From Balneolaceae bacterium (GTDB taxonomy: Bacteria; Bacteroidota; Rhodothermia; Balneolales; Balneolaceae), in the NCBI GenBank assembly GCA_021767245.1, contig JAASTO010000032.1, forward strand, positions 1 to 17,784: a stretch of 17,784 nt of DNA. The letters run 5' to 3'. The position numbers and the translations under genes were made by a program. Within the stretch, counting starts at the first letter, position 1. The number at the start of each line of letters is the position of its first letter. A model generated the notes under the pieces. It searched no databases. It was given only the letters and a program-made list of their open reading frames with translations, and was not told the DNA's origin. Below are positions 8,318-14,972 of this stretch, piece by piece.

Positions 8318-8353
8318 TAACTGTATAACAGTTATGTCAACAAACAACAGTTA
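8318..8353. repeat. Cluster of CAGTTA/TAACTG half-sites
   Basis: TAACTG (8318-8323) and CAGTTA (8329-8334) form a 6-bp inverted repeat with a 5-base spacer. A further ACAGTTA occurs at 8347-8353, 19 bases downstream of the second arm's copy. This lies 42-77 bases before the DinB-like start. It could be a regulator binding site in the leader or a weak hairpin; the sequence is short and A/T-rich, so chance is possible. Confidence 0.25.
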
Positions 8354-8394
8354 ATATCTAAAGAAAACAGGCGGATACAGAGGTTTCATTTCGA

Positions 8395-8925
8395 ATGGAG
8401 ATAAAACAAAGCCAAATTGATTCTTTAATAGATGATGTAGCATACCTTGAACATGAGGCTGAAGCCCTGAAGTATGTGATCGACACCGTTCCATACGACA
8501 AAGCTCCGAAAGGTGGCAAATCAGTTGCAGAGATCCTGCATTTTATTGATCACGCTCAACAACAATATTACCGTAGAGTGATAGAGGATACGTTCCGGAA
8601 CAATCGGCCGATCAACCTTAACTCTTATACCAAGCCTGATGAGAGTTACGAAAGAGACGAAGAGCTCATAAAGGATATACAAAAGCTGTTGTATAAGATC
8701 TCCAAGCACAGGGTAGCGTTACTGAACCTCGTTAAGAATCTTCAGCTAATTGATTGGGAGAGAGAGATATCAGAAGGAAGACAAACCCTGACCTTATATG
8801 AATTCACGAATAATATGGTTCAGGAAGAGCGAAAGACTTTAAAGAAGATAGCAGAACTTGTGATGACCTTCAGAGAAACAAATAGCCCTGAAACTGAATC
8901 TGAAAATTCAAAAACCAGCGCCTAA
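8395..8925 (+). CDS. DinB-fold (YfiT/DUF664-like) four-helix protein
   Basis: A soluble, all-helical protein of 176 residues. Residues 43-59 (a SVAEILHFIDHA-type helix with His49 and His53) resemble the helix of DinB-like proteins that carries the first metal-binding His, and the overall spacing fits a four-helix bundle. The second signature helix (about 136-160, NMVQEERKTL) lacks the His residues that usually complete the metal site, so this copy may bind no metal or a different ligand. DinB-fold proteins include thiol transferases and many members of unknown function. The C-terminal 18 residues are polar and probably disordered. The TAA stop shares one base with the ATG of the next gene (TAATG), a sign of coupled translation with a membrane protein. 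Family membership is moderately sure; the reaction is unknown. Confidence 0.6.
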   Translation: MEIKQSQIDSLIDDVAYLEHEAEALKYVIDTVPYDKAPKGGKSVAEILHFIDHAQQQYYRRVIEDTFRNNRPINLNSYTKPDESYERDEELIKDIQKLLYKISKHRVALLNLVKNLQLIDWEREISEGRQTLTLYEFTNNMVQEERKTLKKIAELVMTFRETNSPETESENSKTSA

Positions 8926-9533
8926 TGGAACCTTTTCAGTGGGTTGATCTTTTGGTATCCGTTTCATTATTAATTTCATTTTATAGCTTGATTAGGCTAT
9001 ATATGGTCAAAAGGTCACTGGTAGACCTATATTTTGGCTTATCTGCTTTGATCCTTTTGATAGGATATGTTGGACATATGGTAGGTTTTCATTTTAACAG
9101 CCTTATCATGAATTGGAGTAAACTGGTATCGGTGACATTCTACATAAGTGGTTTATTGGTTTTGATCCGTGAATCAAAGCCTGTATTTGCCCGCTTTCCT
9201 TTATATCTAACCGCCTTACCATTCGTTAGTATCCTGTTTTTTCCTCTTGTAATTGATTTTACGGTTATTAAAGACCTGGTAAACGGTATTTATCAGGGAG
9301 GAGCCTTGATCGTTTCTATTTTGGTTTTAACGGTTAATAATGTCAATGAAATAGGCAGAAGATACTATATAGTAGGCCTAACACTCGTATCGGTCTCATT
9401 CCTTACATATTGGGTCATTTTCAACAGAGATATCCCAGGTAAGATCTGGATTAGTGAAATATTATTTGCAGCGGGAATTTTATTGGTCTTATTCAGATTC
9501 ATTAAATCTAACTCAGTAAGAAAAACCACTTAA
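8925..9533 (+). CDS. Seven-helix membrane protein of unknown function
   Basis: An integral membrane protein of 202 residues with seven predicted hydrophobic segments at about 7-26, 34-52, 62-81, 92-110, 118-137, 146-165 and 172-192, and short loops. Basic residues fall between helices 1 and 2 (MVKRS), after helix 3 (RESK) and at the C-terminus (RFIKSNSVRK). There is no recognisable signalling, transport or catalytic motif, so I give no function. It resembles the membrane part of 7TM sensor or regulator proteins but has no soluble output domain. Its ATG overlaps the stop of the DinB-fold gene by one base, and the peroxiredoxin begins 14 bases after its stop. The three are therefore probably one transcript, perhaps linked to envelope or oxidative stress. 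Confidence 0.75.
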   Translation: MEPFQWVDLLVSVSLLISFYSLIRLYMVKRSLVDLYFGLSALILLIGYVGHMVGFHFNSLIMNWSKLVSVTFYISGLLVLIRESKPVFARFPLYLTALPFVSILFFPLVIDFTVIKDLVNGIYQGGALIVSILVLTVNNVNEIGRRYYIVGLTLVSVSFLTYWVIFNRDIPGKIWISEILFAAGILLVLFRFIKSNSVRKTT

Positions 9534-9547
9534 ATTATTTATAAACA

Positions 9548-10000
9548 TTGAAAGCAATAGATTTTACTCTAAAAGATACAGACAATAAAGAAGTAACTTT
9601 AAGCTCATTTGAGGGGCGAAAAAATGTAGTCATATTATTTTTCCCTCTGGCATTCAGCAGTGTTTGTACTACAGAATTATGCACAACACGAGATAATATG
9701 AAATTATATGATGCACTTCATGCTGAAGTACTGGCAATAAGTGTAGACAGTACCTTTAGTTTGAAAGCATTTAAGGATGCCAATAATTTGAATTACACAC
9801 TACTTAGTGACTTCAATAAGAATGTCAGCAAAGACTACAATGTACTTTATGAAGATTTCTTTGGAATGAAAGGAGTTTCAAAACGAGCTGTTTTTGTAGT
9901 AAACAAGAAAGGGGACGTGGAATATCAGGAAGTGTTGGAAAATGCCGGTGACATGCCTGACTTAAATAAAGTACAAGATGTACTGGCTCAGCTAAATTAG
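9548..10000 (+). CDS. Peroxiredoxin (AhpC/TSA family, BCP/AhpE-like), TTG start
   Basis: A cytosolic thiol peroxidase of 150 residues that reduces peroxides. The peroxidatic Cys40 sits in PLAFSSVC, a PxxxSxxC variant of the family PxxxTxxC. Cys45, five residues on, is a likely resolving Cys as in BCP-type enzymes, and Arg48 is in place. The RAVFVVNKKG strand is the usual peroxiredoxin core. The start must be TTG at 9548: an in-frame TAA lies two codons upstream (9542-9544) and the next Met is residue 51, beyond the catalytic Cys. This start removes about five residues of the usual GDKAPDF N-terminus, so it begins at the equivalent of KAPDF. It lies 14 bases after the membrane protein gene and has no Shine-Dalgarno site, which suggests coupled translation. 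Confidence 0.88.
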   Translation: MKAIDFTLKDTDNKEVTLSSFEGRKNVVILFFPLAFSSVCTTELCTTRDNMKLYDALHAEVLAISVDSTFSLKAFKDANNLNYTLLSDFNKNVSKDYNVLYEDFFGMKGVSKRAVFVVNKKGDVEYQEVLENAGDMPDLNKVQDVLAQLN

Positions 10001-10198
10001 ATCTGAGAGATAGATTAGAGTGGAGAAGGAAAGAATAGATAAATAATCATTGTCTCGAATATACAATACTTTACATAATATAAATTATAAGAATATTAAT
10101 ACATTTAAATAATCAGGTTGCCTAAATATTTCTTATTATCAAACCAGAAATAAAAAATAAGTATTAGTCAGACGGTCGGTTAAACTAAAAGTATTACA
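10001..10198. other. A/T-rich spacer before the response regulator gene
   Basis: This 198-base gap is markedly richer in A+T than the genes on either side. It holds no convincing ORF, RNA gene or strong hairpin. TACATTTA at 10100-10107 fits five of six fixed positions of TAnnTTTG and could be a promoter box with a leader of about 85 bases, but such matches are expected by chance in sequence this A/T-rich. Confidence 0.3.
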
Positions 10199-10567
10199 AT
10201 GAAGATAATTGTTGTCGAAGATGATAAAGTCTTATCTCTTCTGTTATCTAAAATGATTGAGAGACTTGGACATGAGATCATATCTGTAGTCACCAAAGGA
10301 TCTGAAGCCATAGATCAGATCATTGATCATAGTCCGGATCTCATTTTAATGGATATTATGCTCGAAGATAATATTGATGGGATCACAGTAATGGAAAAGA
10401 TCCGGGAGAATAACTTATCACACCCGGTGATCTATATTACCGGTAATTCTGATTCGGTCAATTATGATCGTGCCAAAGCCACCGGTTTTGAAGAGTATCT
10501 TATCAAGCCTGTGAGCTTTGATGACCTAAAATCGAATATTAAGGCCGTAGAACAAAAAAAGCCCTGA
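10199..10567 (+). CDS. Single-domain response regulator (CheY-like receiver)
   Basis: A stand-alone phosphorylatable receiver of 122 residues with no output domain. The acidic pocket is Glu7-Asp8-Asp9, the phospho-acceptor is Asp52 (LILMDIML), the switch Thr is Thr81 (YITGNS) and the conserved Lys is Lys103 (LIKPVS), so all catalytic features are present. Asp8, with Asp9, fills the usual Mg-binding position. It probably acts by protein contact in a phosphorelay or with a partner coded elsewhere, because no histidine kinase is adjacent. It is monocistronic: a 198-base gap precedes it and a terminator whose left arm contains its last two codons and stop follows. The receiver resembles those of the hybrid kinases common in this group. 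Confidence 0.93.
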   Translation: MKIIVVEDDKVLSLLLSKMIERLGHEIISVVTKGSEAIDQIIDHSPDLILMDIMLEDNIDGITVMEKIRENNLSHPVIYITGNSDSVNYDRAKATGFEEYLIKPVSFDDLKSNIKAVEQKKP

Positions 10568-10590
10568 TAACTGGATCAGGGCTTTACGTT
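10553..10590. terminator. Bidirectional Rho-independent terminator
   Basis: AAAGCCCTGAT (10558-10568) pairs perfectly with ATCAGGGCTTT (10575-10585) over 11 bp with a 6-base loop. On the minus strand the stem is followed by an unbroken T-run (complement of the A-run at 10553-10560), an excellent terminator for tonB, which stops at 10619. On the plus strand TTTACGTTGTTTT follows, which is weaker but usable for the response regulator, whose TGA stop (10565-10567) lies within the stem. Confidence 0.88.
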
Positions 10591-10618
10591 GTTTTATAAG
10601 GCAAAATCAACACACTGA

Positions 10619-11308
10619 CTAACTGTTTTGATCCTGAAGTGTAAAATTGATCGGCATGCTGTAACGAACTAAGACCGGTTTACCCCGCTGCATTCCAGGT
10701 TTGAACGTTACTTTTTGAACCGCTTTGATGGCCTCTTCATCGCAACCCCCGCCAATGCCTCTTATAACTTTCGGGTCACGTACTTTACCATCCTTATCTA
10801 TGATAAATTCAACAATAACACGACCTTCAATTTGCGCTCTTCTCGCCATTTCAGGATAGGTTATATGCTTGTTCAAGGCGGCTAAACCACCTATTAATTC
10901 AGGCATTTGCTCTACCACTACAAAGATCTCCTCTTCTTCCTCAACCACCTCATCATCCATTTGTGGCGGTGGTGGCGGTAATTCAATAAACGATTCATCC
11001 AGATCCAGTTCAGCATCAAGGTCAATGAAATCATCCTGTATGATCTCATCATTCGGAACCTCTACGGGAACCATGGGTCTTGGCGGTGGTGGAGCTTTGA
11101 TCTCTTGTTTTGTTTGTACGATCTCCTCAACATAAACTTCTTCCTGTCGATCGATCACTAATTCTTCCTTTTCCTGCTCAATATTCAGATCAAGCTTAAA
11201 GGCTGATATCATTATAAGAAGTGCTAATATAAAGCCTATCTCAAGGCGAATCAGATAGCCTCTTTTTAAATCATTTTTGCGATCTATTATTTTTACCGGA
11301 CCTCGCAT
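10619..11308 (-). CDS. tonB: Energy transducer TonB with acidic linker
   Basis: Couples the proton motive force (through ExbB/ExbD) to outer-membrane receptors. The start is taken as the second of two consecutive ATGs (11308), because AGGAGG is 5 bases before it but only 2 before the first (11311). Counted from the first ATG (230 residues), a single transmembrane helix lies at about 21-40, the periplasmic linker has Pro runs at 74-77 and 112-116, and a TonB C-terminal domain spans about 145-225 (YPEMARRAQIEG, VEFIIDKDG, FKPGMQRGKPV). The linker is strongly acidic (EVVEEEEE and similar), unlike the Lys-Pro-rich linker of E. coli TonB. It ends a minus-strand run, 79 bases after the lipid kinase, with its own strong ribosome binding site and a terminator. 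No exbB/exbD is adjacent. Confidence 0.92.
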   Translation of the reverse strand: MRGPVKIIDRKNDLKRGYLIRLEIGFILALLIMISAFKLDLNIEQEKEELVIDRQEEVYVEEIVQTKQEIKAPPPPRPMVPVEVPNDEIIQDDFIDLDAELDLDESFIELPPPPPQMDDEVVEEEEEIFVVVEQMPELIGGLAALNKHITYPEMARRAQIEGRVIVEFIIDKDGKVRDPKVIRGIGGGCDEEAIKAVQKVTFKPGMQRGKPVLVRYSMPINFTLQDQNS

Positions 11309-11313
11309 CATAA

Positions 11314-11319
11314 CCTCCT
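11314..11319 (-). promoter_or_regulatory. Strong Shine-Dalgarno site of tonB
   Basis: Read on the minus strand this is AGGAGG, a full anti-16S match in a region where most genes have no Shine-Dalgarno site. The spacing (2 bases to the first ATG, 5 to the second) favours the second ATG as the start. It suggests that tonB is translated independently of the genes upstream. Confidence 0.7.
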
Positions 11320-11387
11320 GTTTGTTTTAGAAGTTATATAATAATACTACCTGTCAATGAAGATATTATGAAGCAGATAAACCCATT

Positions 11388-12281
11388 TTATGAACCCACT
11401 ACAACTTTTATAGCCCCTTTATTCATGCTGAATTCAAACCGATCTAATTGACCTTTTTGTTCGCCGTCAAGGTGTGTATGAAGCTTTATCGAGTTTCTGA
11501 GCTCCATGGTATCCTGAAATGACTGTATTTCCATAACTTCAGGATCAAAGGACCTTCCGAAGGATAATTTTATAAATTCCCTGATCAGGAGAATTCTTGA
11601 CACTCCTTTTACGATGATCACATCAGCAATACCGTCACTATTATCAGAATTCGGTGAGATCTTATATCTGCCACCTTCTGTTTTTCCATTGGCAACGGTC
11701 ACCATCCATATATTTTGGTATGCCTTGCTTCCTTTTCCATCAATATTATATGTAATGTCGAACCGGCAGGACTTCAACAAAGCGGTTAGCCCACCAAAAA
11801 AGTACTTAAGAAACCCCCATCGGAACGGACTTTTGGAAGCATAATAGTTAGTTAGACCATCCACACCTGTCCCACAGGTATTAACCATGTATTCCCCATT
11901 AACCAAAATAGCATCTACCTGTTTGATCCTGTTGTTTTTAAGAATCTTTAGATCCTGTTCAAAGTTTTTAAACAATCCGATGTTTTGAGCAAAATCATTT
12001 CCACTGCCTAATGGCAGGATACCGAGAACAGCTTCTGTATCTACTAAGGCGTTAGCGACACTATTTACCGTTCCATCCCCTCCACATGCTACAAAGTGAT
12101 TGTATGTATCTAAATGAGCTTCAACAAATTCTTTTATACAATCACCGGTTCGTATGTATTTAAGGTCTGAATCCGGAAATTCACTCTTTATTACAGGTTC
12201 ATATTTTTTAAAAATCATTTCAGAAGCATGTGCATTTGACGCACAATTAATGATAAAGCTATATGAACCCTTACGACTCAA
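11388..12281 (-). CDS. Lipid/diacylglycerol kinase, YegS/DgkB (LCB5) family, TTG start
   Basis: An ATP-dependent lipid kinase of 297 residues, most likely phosphorylating diacylglycerol at the inner face of the membrane. The DAGK catalytic signatures are CGGDGTVNSVAN at 66-77 and LGSGNDFA at 91-98, followed by the C-terminal all-beta domain with a DGE motif near 272-274 (HLDGEQ). The usual N-terminal strand ends NP; here it is INCASNA. The only sensible start is TTG at 12281: an in-frame stop lies three codons upstream and the next Met is residue 23, inside the first strand-helix unit. AGGA, overlapping the TAG stop of the DUF952 gene, lies four bases before the TTG and supports it. The 6-base gap to the upstream gene indicates one operon. 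The exact lipid substrate is not readable. Confidence 0.88.
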   Translation of the reverse strand: MSRKGSYSFIINCASNAHASEMIFKKYEPVIKSEFPDSDLKYIRTGDCIKEFVEAHLDTYNHFVACGGDGTVNSVANALVDTEAVLGILPLGSGNDFAQNIGLFKNFEQDLKILKNNRIKQVDAILVNGEYMVNTCGTGVDGLTNYYASKSPFRWGFLKYFFGGLTALLKSCRFDITYNIDGKGSKAYQNIWMVTVANGKTEGGRYKISPNSDNSDGIADVIIVKGVSRILLIREFIKLSFGRSFDPEVMEIQSFQDTMELRNSIKLHTHLDGEQKGQLDRFEFSMNKGAIKVVVGS

Positions 12282-12287
12282 GTAATC

Positions 12288-12632
12288 CTAATCAAAGTGT
12301 TTTACGTCCAGTGAGTAGGATCCGTCCTTATTCGGCTTCAAAGTGATCTTATCAATAAGTGCATCTTTTGTCACCTCACCCATCACTTCCACATATTTAA
12401 GACCATCTACTTTCACATGTTTGATCGGAGCCTGTATTCTAAGCGGATCTAAGACGATCAGAAGTATTTCCTCACCTGAATAGATTTTGTTGATCACATT
12501 TTGCGCCTGTTCACCGGTAAATGTTCTTAAATGTCCTTCAGCTAAGAATTCCGGGGAATAGATCGTCTCTTTTTGAGAGATCTCACGCCAATCCGATTTT
12601 TTTAGTGCTATAAAAAGTAAGTCGATATCCAA
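12288..12632 (-). CDS. DUF952-family protein, TTG start
   Basis: A small protein of 114 residues resembling the DUF952 family: an early Trp (DWREI at 14-18), a segment of the EG-x-L-R-T-F type (32-39) where the family has EGFIHCS, a helix (EQAQNVINKIY) and a strand ending in Asp (LLIVLDPLRI). The biochemical function of the family is unknown; some members have been compared with glutathione-transferase-linked proteins. The usual His of the IHCS motif is replaced by Arg (HLRTF), so any activity relying on it may be altered. The start is TTG at 12632: the frame closes at a TAA six codons upstream and the next Met is at residue 84. It follows the M14-family gene by 11 bases and precedes the lipid kinase by 6, within one operon. 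Confidence 0.72.
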   Translation of the reverse strand: MDIDLLFIALKKSDWREISQKETIYSPEFLAEGHLRTFTGEQAQNVINKIYSGEEILLIVLDPLRIQAPIKHVKVDGLKYVEVMGEVTKDALIDKITLKPNKDGSYSLDVKHFD

Positions 12633-12643
12633 TGTATTTCTAT

Positions 12644-13588
12644 TTATTTGTTATATGCAAAGTGAATGAGAGCATCACCTTTATTAACTACAGGGCAATT
12701 GTTTAAGCCAATTACCATTCCGTCTTGTGGAGCCAAAACCCTGGAGTTGAGCTCCCCATAGGGATCCTTAATTTGACCTAATACCTGTCGTTTATTTTGA
12801 ATTTCACCAAGTTCAGTTTTTGAAATAAATAAACCGGCATTCTTGGTCCTGATCCAGGTTGATTGATTATATATCATGGTTTTATTTGCATCCGGGGCAT
12901 TTTTCACCATTCCAAGATATTTCATGAGACGGCGGGCGCTGTCAATGCCTTCCTCTATACCGAATTCATCATAGCGAAGTGATTCTCCTACTTCAAAGAC
13001 TAAAATTTCTTTTCCTTTTTTGTGAGCCGCGTTCCGAAATGATTTAGAAATCAAACCTGAGTGCATCATCACCGGAGAGCCCATAGCCCGGGCGTACTCT
13101 GTTGCCTGATCAATTTTAAAGGAACACCTCACCTGAGGGTAATTAGATCGCGAAGCACCTCCGGTGTGAAAATCAATGCCACAGTCAATGACAGGAATGA
13201 TCTCTGTCATTAAAGTATGGGCAAGTAATTTTGCCAGTGACCCGCCTTTTGCTCCCGGAAAGCTTCGATTGATATCCTTTCCATCCGGTAATCCCCTTGA
13301 ATTCTGGATAAACCCATAAATGTTTACGATTGGGATCGCTATCACGGTGCCTTTTTCAGGAATTACCAGATCTCTTTCGATCATTCGGCGGATGATCTCT
13401 ACGCCATTGATCTCATCACCGTGCAATCCACCTGTCAATAACATCACAGGACCATCTACAGGCGCCCGATACACCAATACAGGCAGATCGATACTGGTGT
13501 AGGTTGGAAGTCGGGCAATGTTCAGGTTCACAATTTTATGTTCACCCGGGCCGATCTTCTCTTTATTTATCGTGATGTACTTAGGCAT
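12644..13588 (-). CDS. Succinylglutamate desuccinylase/aspartoacylase-like M14 zinc hydrolase
   Basis: A zinc-dependent deacylase or carboxypeptidase-like hydrolase of 314 residues (COG3608/AstE-AspA type). Zinc ligands are His56 and Glu59 in GGLHGDE and His141 in IDFHTGG. Arg108 in DINRSF is the probable substrate-binding Arg, and Glu199 in FEVGE the probable catalytic acid. The C-terminus (about 245-312, with LAPQDGMVIG and VVNKGDALI) resembles the barrel-sandwich (lipoyl-like) domain usual in this subfamily. Its ATG overlaps the 3' end of the rimK-like gene by 8 bases, and a retropepsin-like protease gene lies before that. From context I infer that it cuts amide or peptide bonds made by the ligase, for example removing glutamates, rather than acting in arginine catabolism: no ast genes are nearby. 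Confidence 0.88.
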   Translation of the reverse strand: MPKYITINKEKIGPGEHKIVNLNIARLPTYTSIDLPVLVYRAPVDGPVMLLTGGLHGDEINGVEIIRRMIERDLVIPEKGTVIAIPIVNIYGFIQNSRGLPDGKDINRSFPGAKGGSLAKLLAHTLMTEIIPVIDCGIDFHTGGASRSNYPQVRCSFKIDQATEYARAMGSPVMMHSGLISKSFRNAAHKKGKEILVFEVGESLRYDEFGIEEGIDSARRLMKYLGMVKNAPDANKTMIYNQSTWIRTKNAGLFISKTELGEIQNKRQVLGQIKDPYGELNSRVLAPQDGMVIGLNNCPVVNKGDALIHFAYNK

Positions 13589-14504
13589 GTTTCTTTGCCT
13601 TCTTTTTACGTGCCGGGTTTTTCTTACGTTCTTCTACTGCCTTCTCAATGTATTTAATGATAAAGCCGGCAATATCTTTGTTTGTTGTTTTTTCAATTCC
13701 CTCAAGTCCGGGTGAAGAGTTAACCTCAAGTATCAAAGGGCCTCGCTCCGATTGTAACATATCCACACCGGCTACTTGCAAATCCATAGCGGATGCAGCT
13801 CTGAGGGCTGCAATACGCTCTGTTTTGGTGAGCTTTATCAATTCACCGGTACCACCCTGATGCAGATTTGAGCGGAACTCCCCTTCCTTACCCTGTCGTT
13901 TCATAGCCCCAACCACTTTGCCGTCCACCACAAAGGCTCTGATATCCGCTCCTTTTGATTCAGAAATAAACTCCTGAACGATTACTCGGGCTTTCATGGC
14001 ATGAAAGGCTTCTATAATTGATTCTGAGGCTTTTTTGGTAGGCCCTAATACAACACCGTGCCCCTGAGTGCCTTCAAGCAATTTTACAATAAGCGGAGCC
14101 CCGCCTACCGATTCAATGATCTTTTTGACTTCCTTGGAATAGTTAGTGAATACCGTTTTGGGCAGACCAACGCCGGAACTAGCTAATAACTGAAGGCTGC
14201 GAAGCTTATCCCTTGAGCGTACCAAAGCCTGAGAATGCACCACACTGAACACATCCATCATCTCAAATTGTCTGACCACCGCTGCCCCGTAAAATGTAAC
14301 AGACGCACCAATTCTTGGGATGATAGCATCCAGATAGTCAATACGCTTACTTTTGAAATAGATCTTTGGATCATCTTGTTCGATAACTATGTCGCATTTA
14401 AGGTGATCGATGACTTCTACTTCATGTCCGTGCTCCTTTGCAGCATCAATCAGTCGCTGAGTTGAGTATAAAGATGCATTTCTCGATAGAATACCTATAT
14501 TCAT
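13581..14504 (-). CDS. rimK: RimK-like ATP-grasp amino-acid ligase
   Basis: An ATP-grasp ligase of 307 residues, close to E. coli RimK (300), which adds glutamates to the C-terminus of ribosomal protein S6 and also makes poly-glutamate. Visible features are the N-terminal domain motif PRIGASVTFYG (63-73), RDKLRSLQLL (98-107), the ATP-binding strand with Lys141 (PLIVKLLEG) followed by GTQGHG, DIRAFVVDG (187-195), KRQGKEGEFRSN (202-213), Asp248 and EVNSSPGLEG (260-269), whose Glu260 and Asn262 should bind Mg. The last 16 residues are a Lys/Arg-rich tail (RKKNPARKKKAKKHA). It is second in the operon, 21 bases after a COG4067 protease gene, and overlaps the M14 hydrolase gene by 8 bases. The ligase family is firm; S6 as the target is a guess. 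Confidence 0.92.
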   Translation of the reverse strand: MNIGILSRNASLYSTQRLIDAAKEHGHEVEVIDHLKCDIVIEQDDPKIYFKSKRIDYLDAIIPRIGASVTFYGAAVVRQFEMMDVFSVVHSQALVRSRDKLRSLQLLASSGVGLPKTVFTNYSKEVKKIIESVGGAPLIVKLLEGTQGHGVVLGPTKKASESIIEAFHAMKARVIVQEFISESKGADIRAFVVDGKVVGAMKRQGKEGEFRSNLHQGGTGELIKLTKTERIAALRAASAMDLQVAGVDMLQSERGPLILEVNSSPGLEGIEKTTNKDIAGFIIKYIEKAVEERKKNPARKKKAKKHA

Positions 14505-14525
14505 GTACTAAAACTCCGGGATGGA

Positions 14526-14966
14526 TTATTTTTTACTGAGATTTTCTTTTGTAACATCTACCAGAAATGGACCTTTTTGAAGAAATTTTCGCCCAATTAA
14601 CAAAGGATACTTCATGGCAGATCTGTCGGTGAGTGATAATTCAATACCATATGAGCGGTCAAATAAATTGATCTTTGTCTTAATAAAATATCGAAGCTCA
14701 GTTTCTCCATTGGACGATTTCACCTCACGCTGATCATGAACCGGCATGGTAATCTCTTGCTCATTATATGATTCATGATCAGGATCCAGTAAATAAAAAC
14801 GGATCCAATCTTCACCATCTTTACGATACGCTTCAATATCGTGACAGTGCATACTTGAGGTATATGCACCGGTATCGATTTTTGCCTCAAGATCAATGAA
14901 TTTCCATTCAGGAAGATCAACCAGCTCTGTACGGCCAATAATTTTCTGTTCGGATGTGTTTTGCAT
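14526..14966 (-). CDS. RimK-associated retropepsin-like protease (COG4067/DUF785, RimB-like)
   Basis: A small protein of 146 residues from the ATG at 14966. The frame extends to a TTG at 14975, but the ATG is preferred. The motif KIDTGAYTSS (29-38, Asp31-Thr32-Gly33) is the Asp-Thr-Gly catalytic loop of retroviral-type aspartic proteases. MKYPLLIGRKFL (118-129) is the matching hydrophobic loop plus IGR segment. A His-Cys-His cluster lies at 40-42. Database entries often call this family 'ATP-dependent zinc protease', but the DTG motif points to a retropepsin fold. Family members are commonly encoded next to rimK, and in Pseudomonas RimB is reported to bind and modulate RimK. It heads the minus-strand operon, with rimK 21 bases downstream. 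The likely role is controlling or reversing the ligase's product. Confidence 0.88.
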   Translation of the reverse strand: MQNTSEQKIIGRTELVDLPEWKFIDLEAKIDTGAYTSSMHCHDIEAYRKDGEDWIRFYLLDPDHESYNEQEITMPVHDQREVKSSNGETELRYFIKTKINLFDRSYGIELSLTDRSAMKYPLLIGRKFLQKGPFLVDVTKENLSKK

Positions 14967-14972
14967 AGCAAC

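Noticed and set aside
10869..11135. 88-codon Ser/Gly-rich frame opposite tonB
   Set aside because: It is the reverse reading of the Glu/Asp- and Pro-rich linker codons; the composition is an artefact.
14720..14971. 83-codon frame on the same strand as the rimB-like gene
   Set aside because: Overlaps the clear DTG protease in another frame and has no recognisable domain.
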